Part shown: piece by piece, positions 1 to 5,676 of the stretch | Layout of the letters: the number at the start of each line of letters is the position of its first letter | How positions within the stretch are numbered: position 1 is the stretch's first letter | Origin: a virus | Length of the DNA stretch: 20,336 nt | Reading direction: 5' to 3' (one strand) | Virus record (IMG/VR): IMGVR_UViG_3300049595_000110 | Span: 1 to 20,336 of that record | Position numbers and translations under genes: made by a program | Notes under the pieces: generated by a model | What the model was told of the DNA's origin: nothing | Databases searched by the model: none | What the model saw: the letters and a program-made list of their open reading frames with translations, nothing else

Positions 1-69
1 GGTTTACAATTAGCCATGAAAGCAAGAAAGTGGAGAGACCAGAAAGGTTTAACCACTTCATTTGAATAG
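1..69 (+). CDS. 3' end of an upstream gene (partial)
   Basis: Frame 1 is open from the first base to a TAG at 67-69 and encodes a basic 22-residue tail ending in TTSFE. The stop overlaps the AGGAG ribosome-binding site (68-72) of the next gene, which is the spacing seen between other neighbours in this operon. It is therefore probably the C-terminus of a real early gene on the + strand. Too little is present to name a family. Confidence 0.5.
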   Translation, partial: GLQLAMKARKWRDQKGLTTSFE

Positions 70-76
70 GAGAAAA

Positions 77-529
77 ATGAGTAGCACTGAAGCACCAATC
101 AGTATCAATCTCAAAACAGCAGGAGGCACACAGATAACTCTGCGTGCAGAAACAGCAGACCAGTTTGCTGACATGATTGCACAAGGTATACATGTTATAA
201 CCGATGCAGTTACTGAAGTAGAACTAGCAGTCAAAGGGACATCAGCAAACAAGCCGATGTCAGTAGCAGACATTGCCTCTAGTTTCAATGCAAACATAGC
301 ATCCACAGAATCAGGTGGAGAAGAAACAGTAGAAGATAAATGGGGTAACACTTGGGTATATAACAAGCCAGGTGCACCATCATGTGAACGTGGTGTCATG
401 GTTCTTAAGTATGGTAAAGCACAGGCAACTGGCAAACCATACAAAGCATTCTATGACCCAGCAGCAGGTCCTCGTTGGACTGGGCCAAAAGTTCCAACAG
501 AACTACGTACTAAGCCAATCTTTGCTTAG
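77..529 (+). CDS. Conserved early phage protein with degenerate zinc-ribbon-like C-terminus
   Basis: Protein of 150 residues. The ATG at 77 is chosen over the in-frame TTG at 62 because AGGAG (68-72) lies 4 bases before it and the earlier start would overlap the upstream stop. Residues 1-60 look like an alpha/beta domain with an amphipathic helix; 65-85 is low complexity. The C-terminal part carries PSCERG followed by a GKPYKAFYDP motif. This resembles C-terminal zinc-ribbon segments (C-x-H-G ... GKPYKxFxCP) of proteins often found just before helicase genes in actinophages, but only one Cys remains, so metal binding is doubtful. The place directly upstream of the helicase, nuclease and primase suggests a DNA-replication accessory or single-strand-binding role. 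That function is inference. Confidence 0.75.
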   Translation: MSSTEAPISINLKTAGGTQITLRAETADQFADMIAQGIHVITDAVTEVELAVKGTSANKPMSVADIASSFNANIASTESGGEETVEDKWGNTWVYNKPGAPSCERGVMVLKYGKAQATGKPYKAFYDPAAGPRWTGPKVPTELRTKPIFA

Positions 530-542
530 TATTTTATAGTAA

Positions 543-573
543 ATGGGGGCTGAGTCGTGGTGCCAGCCCCCAT
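543..573 (+). other. Perfect 10-bp stem-loop before helicase gene
   Basis: ATGGGGGCTG (543-552) and CAGCCCCCAT (564-573) are exact reverse complements around an 11-base loop. The hairpin fills the 62-base gap between two co-directional genes, starting 13 bases after the stop at 529 and ending 18 bases before the helicase ATG. No T-run follows it, so it is not a standard intrinsic terminator. It may be a partial attenuator or an mRNA-processing/stability element. Confidence 0.6.
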
Positions 574-591
574 CTACAGTAAAGGAGAACA

Positions 592-1410
592 ATGAAAACA
601 TTAATTAGAAGTGTTAACAATACAAATGTAGGTGGCGAACCTTTACCTGCCGTCTTTAAAGTATTTGAAAATGCAGGAATGATATTACGTAGAGCAGAGG
701 TAACAGTAATAGCAGGCACCCCAGGTGCAGGCAAGTCATCAATTGCATTAGCAATTGCAGCCAAAACTAAACTACCAACTCTTTATTTTAGTGCAGATAC
801 CAATGCACATACCATGGCAATGAGATTGATTGCTATGACTGGTAACATCAGCCAGCAACAAGCAGAACAACTAATCAAACGTCAGCCAGAAAAAGCAAAA
901 GAAGTATTAGCCAATGGTAATCATTTGTTTTGGTGCTTTGAATCCAGCCCAACACTAAAAGATTTAGATGAAGAAGTATCAGCATTTGAAACCATTTGGG
1001 GCAAGAGCCCAGCACTTATAGTTGTAGATAATCTTATGGACATAGCAATGGATGGACACGATGAGTTCGGTGGTATGCGTGCAGCCATGAAAGAACTTAA
1101 GTATCTGGCCAGAGATACAAACGCAGCACTACTTGTATTGCACCATACCAAAGAAGGATATGAAGGCAGTCCATGTCAGCCAAGGTCATCAATCCAAGGG
1201 CTAGTCAATCAGATACCAGCAATGGTATTAACTATTGGTCAGATGAAACAAGCAGATATGAATTACCTATGCGTTGCAGCAGTTAAGAATCGCTATGGTA
1301 AGGCTGACCAGACAGGTAACAACTATGTTACCCTTGCATTCAACCCAGAATCTATGTATCTAGATGATGTTATGATTCGTTATATGCCACAGCAACAGGA
1401 GTTTGAATGA
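592..1410 (+). CDS. DnaB-like replicative helicase / RecA-fold ATPase
   Basis: Protein of 272 residues with a RecA/DnaB-type core. The Walker A motif GTPGAGKSS is at residues 42-50 and the Walker B strand ALIVVDN at 141-147. An LVLHHT strand at 181-186 sits at the sensor position, and a KNRYGKADQ motif (232-240) corresponds to the KxRxG arginine-finger region of DnaB. The N-terminal primase-interaction domain of full DnaB is missing, so this is the short phage form (AAA_25/DnaB C-terminal type). It would hydrolyse ATP to unwind DNA at the replication fork or act as a recombinase-like ATPase. The start is supported by AAGGAG seven bases before the ATG. The stop overlaps the nuclease start by four bases (ATGA), indicating translational coupling with the nuclease and primase genes. 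Confidence 0.88.
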   Translation: MKTLIRSVNNTNVGGEPLPAVFKVFENAGMILRRAEVTVIAGTPGAGKSSIALAIAAKTKLPTLYFSADTNAHTMAMRLIAMTGNISQQQAEQLIKRQPEKAKEVLANGNHLFWCFESSPTLKDLDEEVSAFETIWGKSPALIVVDNLMDIAMDGHDEFGGMRAAMKELKYLARDTNAALLVLHHTKEGYEGSPCQPRSSIQGLVNQIPAMVLTIGQMKQADMNYLCVAAVKNRYGKADQTGNNYVTLAFNPESMYLDDVMIRYMPQQQEFE

Positions 1411-1748
1411 GCAATCCACGCAAAGCAAAGGGTTCCAGCGCAGAAAGAGATGTAGTTAATTGGTTAAAGAAATGGTACCCATATGTAGAGCGTAGGATTG
1501 CAGGTGCACACTTAGATAAAGGAGACATAGCAGGAGTTAATGGTGTAGTTATAGAGGTAAAGAACCACAGAAAGTTAGACCTATCCGCATGGGTAAAAGA
1601 ACTAGAAGTAGAAATTCAAAATGATAAAGCATGGACAGGTGTAGTCATACACAAACGAACAGGTAAAGGAGATGTAGGAGAATGGTATGCAACAATGCCA
1701 GCAAAAATATGGATAGAATTAATTAGGAAGATTAATGGACAAACATGA
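1407..1748 (+). CDS. Holliday-junction-resolvase-like PD-(D/E)XK nuclease
   Basis: Protein of 113 residues with the layout of archaeal-type Hjc/RecB-like nucleases. An N-terminal helix carries SSAERDV (Glu13). It is followed by a GDI motif (Asp40) and a VVIEVKN strand holding the Glu50-x-Lys52 pair, and then two C-terminal strands. Together these form the metal-binding PD-(D/E)XK site expected to cut branched or recombining DNA. Arg/Lys-rich segments near residues 5-8 and 28-30 could bind DNA. It starts inside the helicase stop and ends 14 bases into the primase zinc-finger gene, so it belongs to a tightly coupled replication/recombination operon. Junction resolution is inferred from family and context; another endonuclease role is possible. 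Confidence 0.83.
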   Translation: MSNPRKAKGSSAERDVVNWLKKWYPYVERRIAGAHLDKGDIAGVNGVVIEVKNHRKLDLSAWVKELEVEIQNDKAWTGVVIHKRTGKGDVGEWYATMPAKIWIELIRKINGQT

Positions 1749-2076
1749 TGTATCTGCCTACTTAGTACACGTAGGCGCCACCCTGCCAGCAGTGGGGCAT
1801 GGTTGGCGCAAGATGAAGTGCCCATTCCACGGAGATAAACACGCATCATCAGCCGTTAACTACGAAGAAAATAGATTCAAATGTTTTGGTTGTGAAGCAC
1901 AAGGTGATGTATATGATTTAATAATGTATAAAGAAGGAGGTAATTATATTGAGGCTATCAAATTCGCAGAGAGCATATCTCTTGCAGGCAACAGACCAGT
2001 ACGCAAAGGACCTGCATCTAGCAACAGAATATCTTTCAACTCGGCATCTATCGGTAGAAGAGGGCAGAAGTTTTAG
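1735..2076 (+). CDS. DNA primase N-terminal CHC2 zinc-finger ORF
   Basis: Protein of 113 residues containing the CHC2 zinc-binding domain of DnaG-type primases. Ligands are Cys29-x2-His32 and Cys50-x2-Cys53, followed by the typical GDVYDLIM helix and an AIKFAES helix at about residues 74-80. This domain recognises template sequence during RNA primer synthesis. After about residue 82 the sequence becomes Ser/Arg/Gly-rich and loses family character, because the continuation of the primase lies in the next frame (1949-2581). The two frames overlap over 128 bases. The real functional part is therefore probably residues 1-82, with a non-homologous read-through tail. The ATG at 1735 overlaps the nuclease gene by 14 bases. 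Confidence 0.85.
   Translation: MDKHDVSAYLVHVGATLPAVGHGWRKMKCPFHGDKHASSAVNYEENRFKCFGCEAQGDVYDLIMYKEGGNYIEAIKFAESISLAGNRPVRKGPASSNRISFNSASIGRRGQKF
1934..1940 (+). promoter_or_regulatory. Strong internal Shine-Dalgarno for TOPRIM primase ORF
   Basis: AAGGAGG, continued by T at 1941, is a near-perfect anti-16S match lying inside the zinc-finger gene. It sits eight bases before a TTG codon at 1949 that opens the TOPRIM frame. It decides the start of that gene and argues for independent initiation. It could also pause ribosomes and stimulate frameshifting, as the prfB element does, but no clear slippery codon is visible next to it. Confidence 0.7.
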
Positions 2077-2581
2077 CCTAGGTGTAGTAGCAAACCCATT
2101 GCCAGGACACGAGGTATATAAAAATAGATTAGCAATCCCTTATATAACACCATCAGGTGTAGTTGATATTAGGTTTAGAAGCATGAACAATCACGAAGAC
2201 CCTAAGTATATGGGTGTACCTGGGGCTAAGACTACAATGTTTAATGCACAAATAGTATTAACAGCAGGTAGTTATGTATGTGTAACTGAAGGTGAGTTAG
2301 ATACAGTAGTGCTATCAGTTAAGACAGGTCATCCATCAGTTGGTATACCTGGAGTTAATAACTGGAGGCCATACTATGCAAAGATACTAGATGATTTTGA
2401 AACAGTAATTGTATTAGCAGATGGTGATAACGCTGGCTTAGAGTTTGGCAAAAGACTAAGTAGAGAACTACATAATGTTAATCTCTTACAAATGCCAGAA
2501 GGACACGATGTTAACAGTATCATTGTGCAAGAAGGAAAGGAGTGGATAGATGAGCGAATTCGAAAATGCTTGGGCAACTGA
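1949..2581 (+). CDS. DNA primase TOPRIM catalytic ORF
   Basis: Protein of 210 residues starting at TTG 1949 behind an ideal Shine-Dalgarno. The first 45 residues (helices ending in EEGRSFSLGVV) and the RLAIPYITPSGVV segment (60-72) match the N-terminal part of the DnaG catalytic core. A TOPRIM domain follows, with the acidic VTEGELD motif (Glu114) and the ADGDNAG motif (Asp158, Asp160) that bind magnesium for primer synthesis. A C-terminal helicase-interaction domain is absent, as is common in phage primases. It lies +1 relative to the zinc-finger ORF, so the primase is split into two polypeptides or joined by a frameshift. It overlaps the next gene by 32 bases. Confidence 0.87.
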   Translation: MRLSNSQRAYLLQATDQYAKDLHLATEYLSTRHLSVEEGRSFSLGVVANPLPGHEVYKNRLAIPYITPSGVVDIRFRSMNNHEDPKYMGVPGAKTTMFNAQIVLTAGSYVCVTEGELDTVVLSVKTGHPSVGIPGVNNWRPYYAKILDDFETVIVLADGDNAGLEFGKRLSRELHNVNLLQMPEGHDVNSIIVQEGKEWIDERIRKCLGN

Positions 2582-2861
2582 CGAAGATTTTTGGGAGTTT
2601 GTTGGAGACAATAGAAAGTTAGTTGGCATAGCAATATCAAATGGTCAAGGACTAGACATTCTTAATGCACTTAAAGATATCTATACTACGATAGAGAAAG
2701 AACCAGAGAGTGCTATGCGTATGCTTACACTACTAGGCACAGTTATATATGCCAGCAGCATAGGTGAAGGTAAACAATTTACAGATGAGATACAGGTAGT
2801 ATCAGCAATGGAACAATTTGATAGCAGTATGAAGGAGATGTTAGATGAAGAATCCAAGTGA
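2550..2861 (+). CDS. Acidic helical protein of unknown function
   Basis: Protein of 103 residues, predicted mostly helical and strongly acidic at both ends (SEFENAWATDEDFWEF at the N-terminus, MLDEESK at the C-terminus). The middle carries a hydrophobic helix around LTLLGTVIYASS that is too short and too polar-flanked to be a confident membrane segment. The ATG at 2550 is preceded by GGAAAGGAG. It overlaps the primase by 32 bases and the DUF1599 gene by 17 bases, so it is translated with the replication genes. I do not recognise the family; a small DNA-mimic-like or replication accessory role would be guesswork. Confidence 0.7.
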   Translation: MSEFENAWATDEDFWEFVGDNRKLVGIAISNGQGLDILNALKDIYTTIEKEPESAMRMLTLLGTVIYASSIGEGKQFTDEIQVVSAMEQFDSSMKEMLDEESK

Positions 2862-3138
2862 TGTTGATGTAATCCTCAACGAACTGCGTAGTATTATGAT
2901 GAAGAAGCAAGAAGATTACGGACCTTTGAACATCGCCCTTGCCCCTGGCGGTGCGATGAATGGGCTGAGGGTTAGGATGTATGACAAACTGGCTAGGCTA
3001 AATAACATGGCTGGTAAGGACGCCACGCCCAATTTTGAATCAATAGAAGATACCCTTATAGACCTGGCTAACTATGCAATAATAGGACTATTGGTACAAA
3101 GAGGACAATGGGAAGGTATCCACAATGTGGAAAATTAG
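2845..3138 (+). CDS. DUF1599 (nucleotide-modification-associated) domain protein
   Basis: Protein of 97 residues with the hallmarks of DUF1599. These are an N-terminal helix, a KKQEDYGPLN segment (about 20-29), a GLRVRMYDKLARLNN helix (40-54) and an ESIEDTLIDLANYAIIG helix (65-81). Conserved Glu, Asp and Arg/Lys positions in these helices resemble all-alpha NTP-pyrophosphatase-like folds. The family is found in phages and is linked to modified-nucleotide pathways by genomic context, so it may act on dNTP pools or base modification. That role comes from the family and is not shown here. It overlaps the previous gene by 17 bases. The 46-residue gene starts within its last codons. Confidence 0.8.
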   Translation: MKNPSDVDVILNELRSIMMKKQEDYGPLNIALAPGGAMNGLRVRMYDKLARLNNMAGKDATPNFESIEDTLIDLANYAIIGLLVQRGQWEGIHNVEN

Positions 3139-3265
3139 AAATCCATTTTACTGGGTAGATACACCCAGAGAAACTATACTTGTAGTTTGTTATCGTTGTT
3201 CCAAAAATTTTGCAATACATATAAAAAATGTACGAGTATATAATTATTGTGGTAATTGTAAATAA
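3125..3265 (+). CDS. 46-residue zinc-ribbon protein
   Basis: The frame from ATG 3125 to TAA 3263-3265 encodes a small basic protein with two CxxC knuckles, CYRCS (residues 22-26) and CGNC near the C-terminus. This is a single zinc ribbon. GGAAGG (3111-3116) lies eight bases before the ATG. The gene overlaps the DUF1599 gene end by 14 bases, and its stop directly abuts the sigma-like ATG at 3266, so the fit between neighbours is exact. It is the first of a group of tiny cysteine proteins. A role in nucleic-acid or protein binding is likely but unproven. Confidence 0.72.
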   Translation: MWKIRNPFYWVDTPRETILVVCYRCSKNFAIHIKNVRVYNYCGNCK

Positions 3266-3931
3266 ATGAATCAAGAGTGGGTACAAGAGTATGATTTGCT
3301 TGTGTCTACGCTTGGCATGGAGTATTCCAGAAAATATTCTATAGTTGAACCTTCAGATATAAAACAGATTTTATGGATGTGGTTTGTTACCCATCCAAAT
3401 AAATATACAGAGTGGTCTAAGTTACCACCCAAAGATAAAGAAAAACTAATTGCAAAGTCATTGCGTAATGCTGCTCTTAAATATTGTGAGCAAGAAAAAG
3501 CCCGTAAGTTTGGCTACGATATGGTTGACCTTTACTATTACGACCCATCAGTTATCGAAGCATTTCTCCCATCTATTTTGGCAGATAGTTATGAGATACC
3601 TAGCAAGATACAAGACCTTAACTTTAAATTTGGTAAATCAGGAGAAGTAACAGACGGAAACAATTGGCTAGTTCTTAGGTCAGATATTGAAAAAGCATTC
3701 AACAAGTTAGCAGAGGCTAAACAAAATATTTTAAGACTAAGATTTACAACGGACAATTATGAGTGGAACGACTTAGCCAAAGAATTAAACACATCCGCTG
3801 ATGGTGCACGTATGAGAGTTAGCCGTGCAATTAACTCTTTGATTAGAGTATTGGGTGGATGGCGTACTTACAGCGATACAGATAACTTAGAGGCTAAAGA
3901 TGAAGAAGAAGAAGATGACACAAGAGCCTAA
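3266..3931 (+). CDS. Sigma-70-like RNA polymerase sigma factor
   Basis: Protein of 221 residues with a split sigma architecture. Residues about 20-80 form helices resembling region 2 (SDIKQILWMWF, then SLRNAALKYCEQEKARKFG). Residues about 140-197 resemble region 4, with a Lys-Gln-Asn-Ile-Leu-Arg-Leu-Arg-Phe helix and a helix-turn-helix where LAKELNTSADGARMRVSRA fits the recognition unit. The C-terminus is a short acidic tail (DEEEEDD). It could direct host RNA polymerase to phage late promoters. The region 2 match is weaker than the region 4 match, so a sigma-like DNA-binding regulator remains possible. The start at 3266 abuts the preceding stop, and the 3' end overlaps the next gene by 32 bases. 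Confidence 0.75.
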   Translation: MNQEWVQEYDLLVSTLGMEYSRKYSIVEPSDIKQILWMWFVTHPNKYTEWSKLPPKDKEKLIAKSLRNAALKYCEQEKARKFGYDMVDLYYYDPSVIEAFLPSILADSYEIPSKIQDLNFKFGKSGEVTDGNNWLVLRSDIEKAFNKLAEAKQNILRLRFTTDNYEWNDLAKELNTSADGARMRVSRAINSLIRVLGGWRTYSDTDNLEAKDEEEEDDTRA

Positions 3932-4154
3932 AGAAATAAAAGATTTATTTAAAAAAGATTACAGCAATGCTATGGACCTACGTGGTAATCCCATTGGAGA
4001 TATATGTGTATGTGGTTCACAATTATTTACAGCAATAGTAGCCTTTGAGTCTGGTGAGATAGCGTTTTACTTTTTAGATGGTGAGTGTGTAGACTGTGGT
4101 TCATTGGTAACCTTACCCACACCAATAGATGATATAGGAATGGATTGTATGTAA
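3900..4154 (+). CDS. Small zinc-ribbon protein (84 residues)
   Basis: Basic N-terminus followed by a compact beta domain with CVCG (Cys36, Cys38) and CVDCG (Cys63, Cys66), a likely four-Cys zinc ribbon. The sequence between is hydrophobic beta-strand (LFTAIVAFESGEIAFYFL). The start is either ATG 3900 or ATG 3915; no strong ribosome site separates them. It overlaps the sigma-like gene and its TAA shares a base with the next ATG (TAATG), so coupled translation is expected. The domain looks like a rubredoxin-type knuckle without redox neighbours. The function is unknown. Confidence 0.72.
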   Translation: MKKKKMTQEPKEIKDLFKKDYSNAMDLRGNPIGDICVCGSQLFTAIVAFESGEIAFYFLDGECVDCGSLVTLPTPIDDIGMDCM

Positions 4155-4315
4155 TGCCCTACTATGATTTTGAGTGCAAGATATGTACTAAAGTAGAAGA
4201 AACAAATGATTCTGCTGCACCATTCTGTGGCTCTTGCGGAAATCTTATGACTCGTATATGGTCCTCTACACCAGTACATTTTAAAGGAAGTGGCTTCTAC
4301 TCAACAGGAGGATAA
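4154..4315 (+). CDS. FmdB-family small zinc ribbon
   Basis: A 53-residue ORF starting MPYYDFECKIC, with a second knuckle CGSCG and the C-terminal FKGSGFYST signature typical of the FmdB/CxxC_CXXC_SSSS regulatory-protein family. Cys8, Cys11, Cys28 and Cys31 are the likely zinc ligands. FmdB proteins are presumed regulators in bacteria, and small copies occur in many actinobacterial phages. The ATG overlaps the preceding TAA. An AGGAGG at 4306-4311 just before the stop serves the next small ORF. The length is shorter than cellular homologues, which often have longer tails. Confidence 0.82.
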   Translation: MPYYDFECKICTKVEETNDSAAPFCGSCGNLMTRIWSSTPVHFKGSGFYSTGG

Positions 4316-4316
4316 G

Positions 4317-4439
4317 ATTAAAAGACTACGTCATTTATTTTGTTTTAATTATATGTGGAAAGTAATAGACCCAAGTAAATCTTTATGGCATCTTAAGTGT
4401 ACTAGGTGTGGTTATCAAAAGGTGATTAATCTTGATTGA
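4317..4439 (+). CDS. Possible 40-residue CxxC protein with non-canonical start
   Basis: This frame runs from about 4290 to a TGA at 4437-4439 and encodes a Lys/Arg-rich peptide with a Cys near residue 9, two Trp residues and a CTRCG knuckle near the end. The pattern recalls short phage proteins of the form C-x3-H-x-W ... CxxCG, with Met in place of His. AGGAGG (4306-4311) lies five bases before an ATT at 4317, which could be a rare start. Alternatives are GTG 4290, which overlaps a poor ribosome site, and ATG 4353, which would lose the first Cys. The end overlaps the WhiB start by eight bases. The start is uncertain. Confidence 0.45.
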   Translation: MKRLRHLFCFNYMWKVIDPSKSLWHLKCTRCGYQKVINLD

Positions 4440-4716
4440 TTACCCAACATGGAAAGATATACCATCATGTACTGGTATTGATGTAGAAGTATTTTTTACT
4501 GAAGAAAAGGGTAATTATCCCCATCTTAATTATATTAAAAAACTATGCAGTACTTGCCCAGTACAAGTCCAATGTTTTGACTATGCAATTGAAAATTTAG
4601 TTGAAGGAATTTGGGGCGGTACTACTAAAAAAGAAAGGGATAAGCATAGAAGTAAACGTGGAATAATTGGTAAGACAGTTGTTCCTGCTTCTATATTTAA
4701 TAGTAATTATGAATAG
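4432..4716 (+). CDS. whiB: WhiB-family iron-sulfur transcription regulator
   Basis: Protein of 94 residues with the diagnostic WhiB cysteines Cys13, Cys39-x2-Cys42-x5-Cys48, which ligate a [4Fe-4S] cluster, and the GIWGG turn at 59-63 followed by a basic segment (KKERDKHRSKRG). WhiB-like proteins bind region 4 of the host principal sigma factor and redirect promoter choice, and phage copies can repress host whiB genes. It starts at TTG 4432 with AGGTG six bases upstream and overlaps the previous small ORF. It lies in the same operon as a sigma-like factor and zinc ribbons, consistent with transcriptional takeover. This gene is the main evidence that the host is an actinobacterium. Confidence 0.92.
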   Translation: MIDYPTWKDIPSCTGIDVEVFFTEEKGNYPHLNYIKKLCSTCPVQVQCFDYAIENLVEGIWGGTTKKERDKHRSKRGIIGKTVVPASIFNSNYE

Positions 4717-5236
4717 ACTATATTCTTTAACCCCAGAAGAAGAAGCCATTGCAGTTGAGGTTGGTTATCAAAGGCAAAAGCCATACTTTGGTGACCCTAC
4801 TCGTAATATAAATTATTCAGAAGGAGACCTCTGGGAGTTATGGCAACATGTTGTTGCTGCTGGTAGTGAATTAGCATTTGCTAGAATAATTGGCAATACA
4901 ACTTTCATTCCTCATTTTAATAAATGGAAAAATGAATTAGATATTCCTGGTCTTGGTGAAGTTCGTTATACATTTAATGACCAACCTAAATTAAGATATA
5001 CAAATAGAGATAATGATTCTCTTATTTATATATTAATGGCTGATGGATTACGTCATAAGACCAGACGTACTGCACCTGATTGGTTAGGAGTTCCATACAA
5101 AGCAATTGGTTGGTTATATGGTAGTCAATGTAAAGTAGATATGTTTAAGTATAATGAAAAATCTTGGTATGTTCCTGCAACATATCTCTCATCAATGGAT
5201 ACATTACCGTTGGAGCAATATGTCAAAACTATCTGA
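4709..5236 (+). CDS. Probable PD-(D/E)XK-fold-like phage protein
   Basis: Protein of 175 residues; ATG 4709 overlaps the WhiB stop by eight bases. The arrangement is suggestive of a nuclease-like core. A helix has AAGSELAFARIIG (Glu54). It is followed by LDIPGLGEVRYT (Asp78, Glu84-x-Arg86), with Arg where the catalytic Lys normally sits, then a strand LIYILMA and a YKAIGWLYG strand. In phage proteins of this kind the fold may be retained while catalysis is altered. I do not recognise a named family, so the nuclease assignment is structural inference from motif spacing. The 3' end overlaps the next gene by 17 bases, and that gene is also PD-(D/E)XK-like. Confidence 0.6.
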   Translation: MNRLYSLTPEEEAIAVEVGYQRQKPYFGDPTRNINYSEGDLWELWQHVVAAGSELAFARIIGNTTFIPHFNKWKNELDIPGLGEVRYTFNDQPKLRYTNRDNDSLIYILMADGLRHKTRRTAPDWLGVPYKAIGWLYGSQCKVDMFKYNEKSWYVPATYLSSMDTLPLEQYVKTI

Positions 5237-5603
5237 CTTTGATTTAGACCTGTCCGTTGGGCACGAAGGGGAATCCTTAGTCAATCAACTACTTACCAAT
5301 GGTAAAACTATTGAGGTTAAGACAGACCTTAAATGGAAGAACACGGGCAACTTATATATAGAAACAGTATGCTGGTCACATAACAATGAAGAGTGGTATC
5401 CGTCTGGTATATCTGCAACTAAGGCTGCATACTGGGCATTTGTATTAGAAGGAACTATATTGATAGTACCAATAGAACATCTTAAACATGCCTTAAGTTT
5501 GTATGGACACCCAATTACATGTAACATACCACCCAATCCATCAAAGGGTTATTTGATACGACCAGATAAAATCCTGCAAGTAATACAAGAGTTGGCTAAG
5601 TAG
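5220..5603 (+). CDS. PD-(D/E)XK nuclease-like protein
   Basis: Protein of 127 residues starting at ATG 5220 (GGAG just upstream); the longer frame starting at 5154 lies inside the previous gene and is not needed. The core matches restriction-endonuclease-like folds: an N-terminal acidic helix (GHEGESLVNQLL, Glu16/Glu18), a strand TIEVKTD with the Glu32-x-Lys34 pair, a TGNLYIE strand, then PSGISATKAAYW. The TGNLYIE ... SGI-x-x-TxAxYW signature recurs in phage nucleases of unknown substrate. It could act in recombination, packaging or degradation of host DNA. It is the last gene of the left operon and ends 15 bases before the terminator region. Confidence 0.72.
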   Translation: MSKLSDFDLDLSVGHEGESLVNQLLTNGKTIEVKTDLKWKNTGNLYIETVCWSHNNEEWYPSGISATKAAYWAFVLEGTILIVPIEHLKHALSLYGHPITCNIPPNPSKGYLIRPDKILQVIQELAK

Positions 5604-5618
5604 AAGGGGACTACTTAG

Positions 5619-5670
5619 AAAACAAAAAAACCCCCCAACCAGATAAAACTGGAAGGGGGGTTTTGTTTTG
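5619..5670. terminator. Bidirectional intrinsic terminator between convergent operons
   Basis: CCCCCC (5631-5636) pairs with GGGGGG (5655-5660) and CCAG (5639-5642) with CTGG (5649-5652), around an ATAAAA loop and an AA/AA internal mismatch. The stem is preceded by an A-rich run (5619-5630) and followed by TTTTGTTTT (5661-5669), so each strand has a U-tract after its hairpin. It lies between the last + gene (stop 5603) and the last - gene (stop 5677) and would stop transcription from both sides. Confidence 0.93.
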
Positions 5671-5676
5671 CTATTA

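Noticed and set aside
58-444. Open - strand frame antisense to the first + gene
   Set aside because: It conflicts with a + gene that has a ribosome site, coupling to neighbours and plausible protein sequence; no upstream signal on the - strand.
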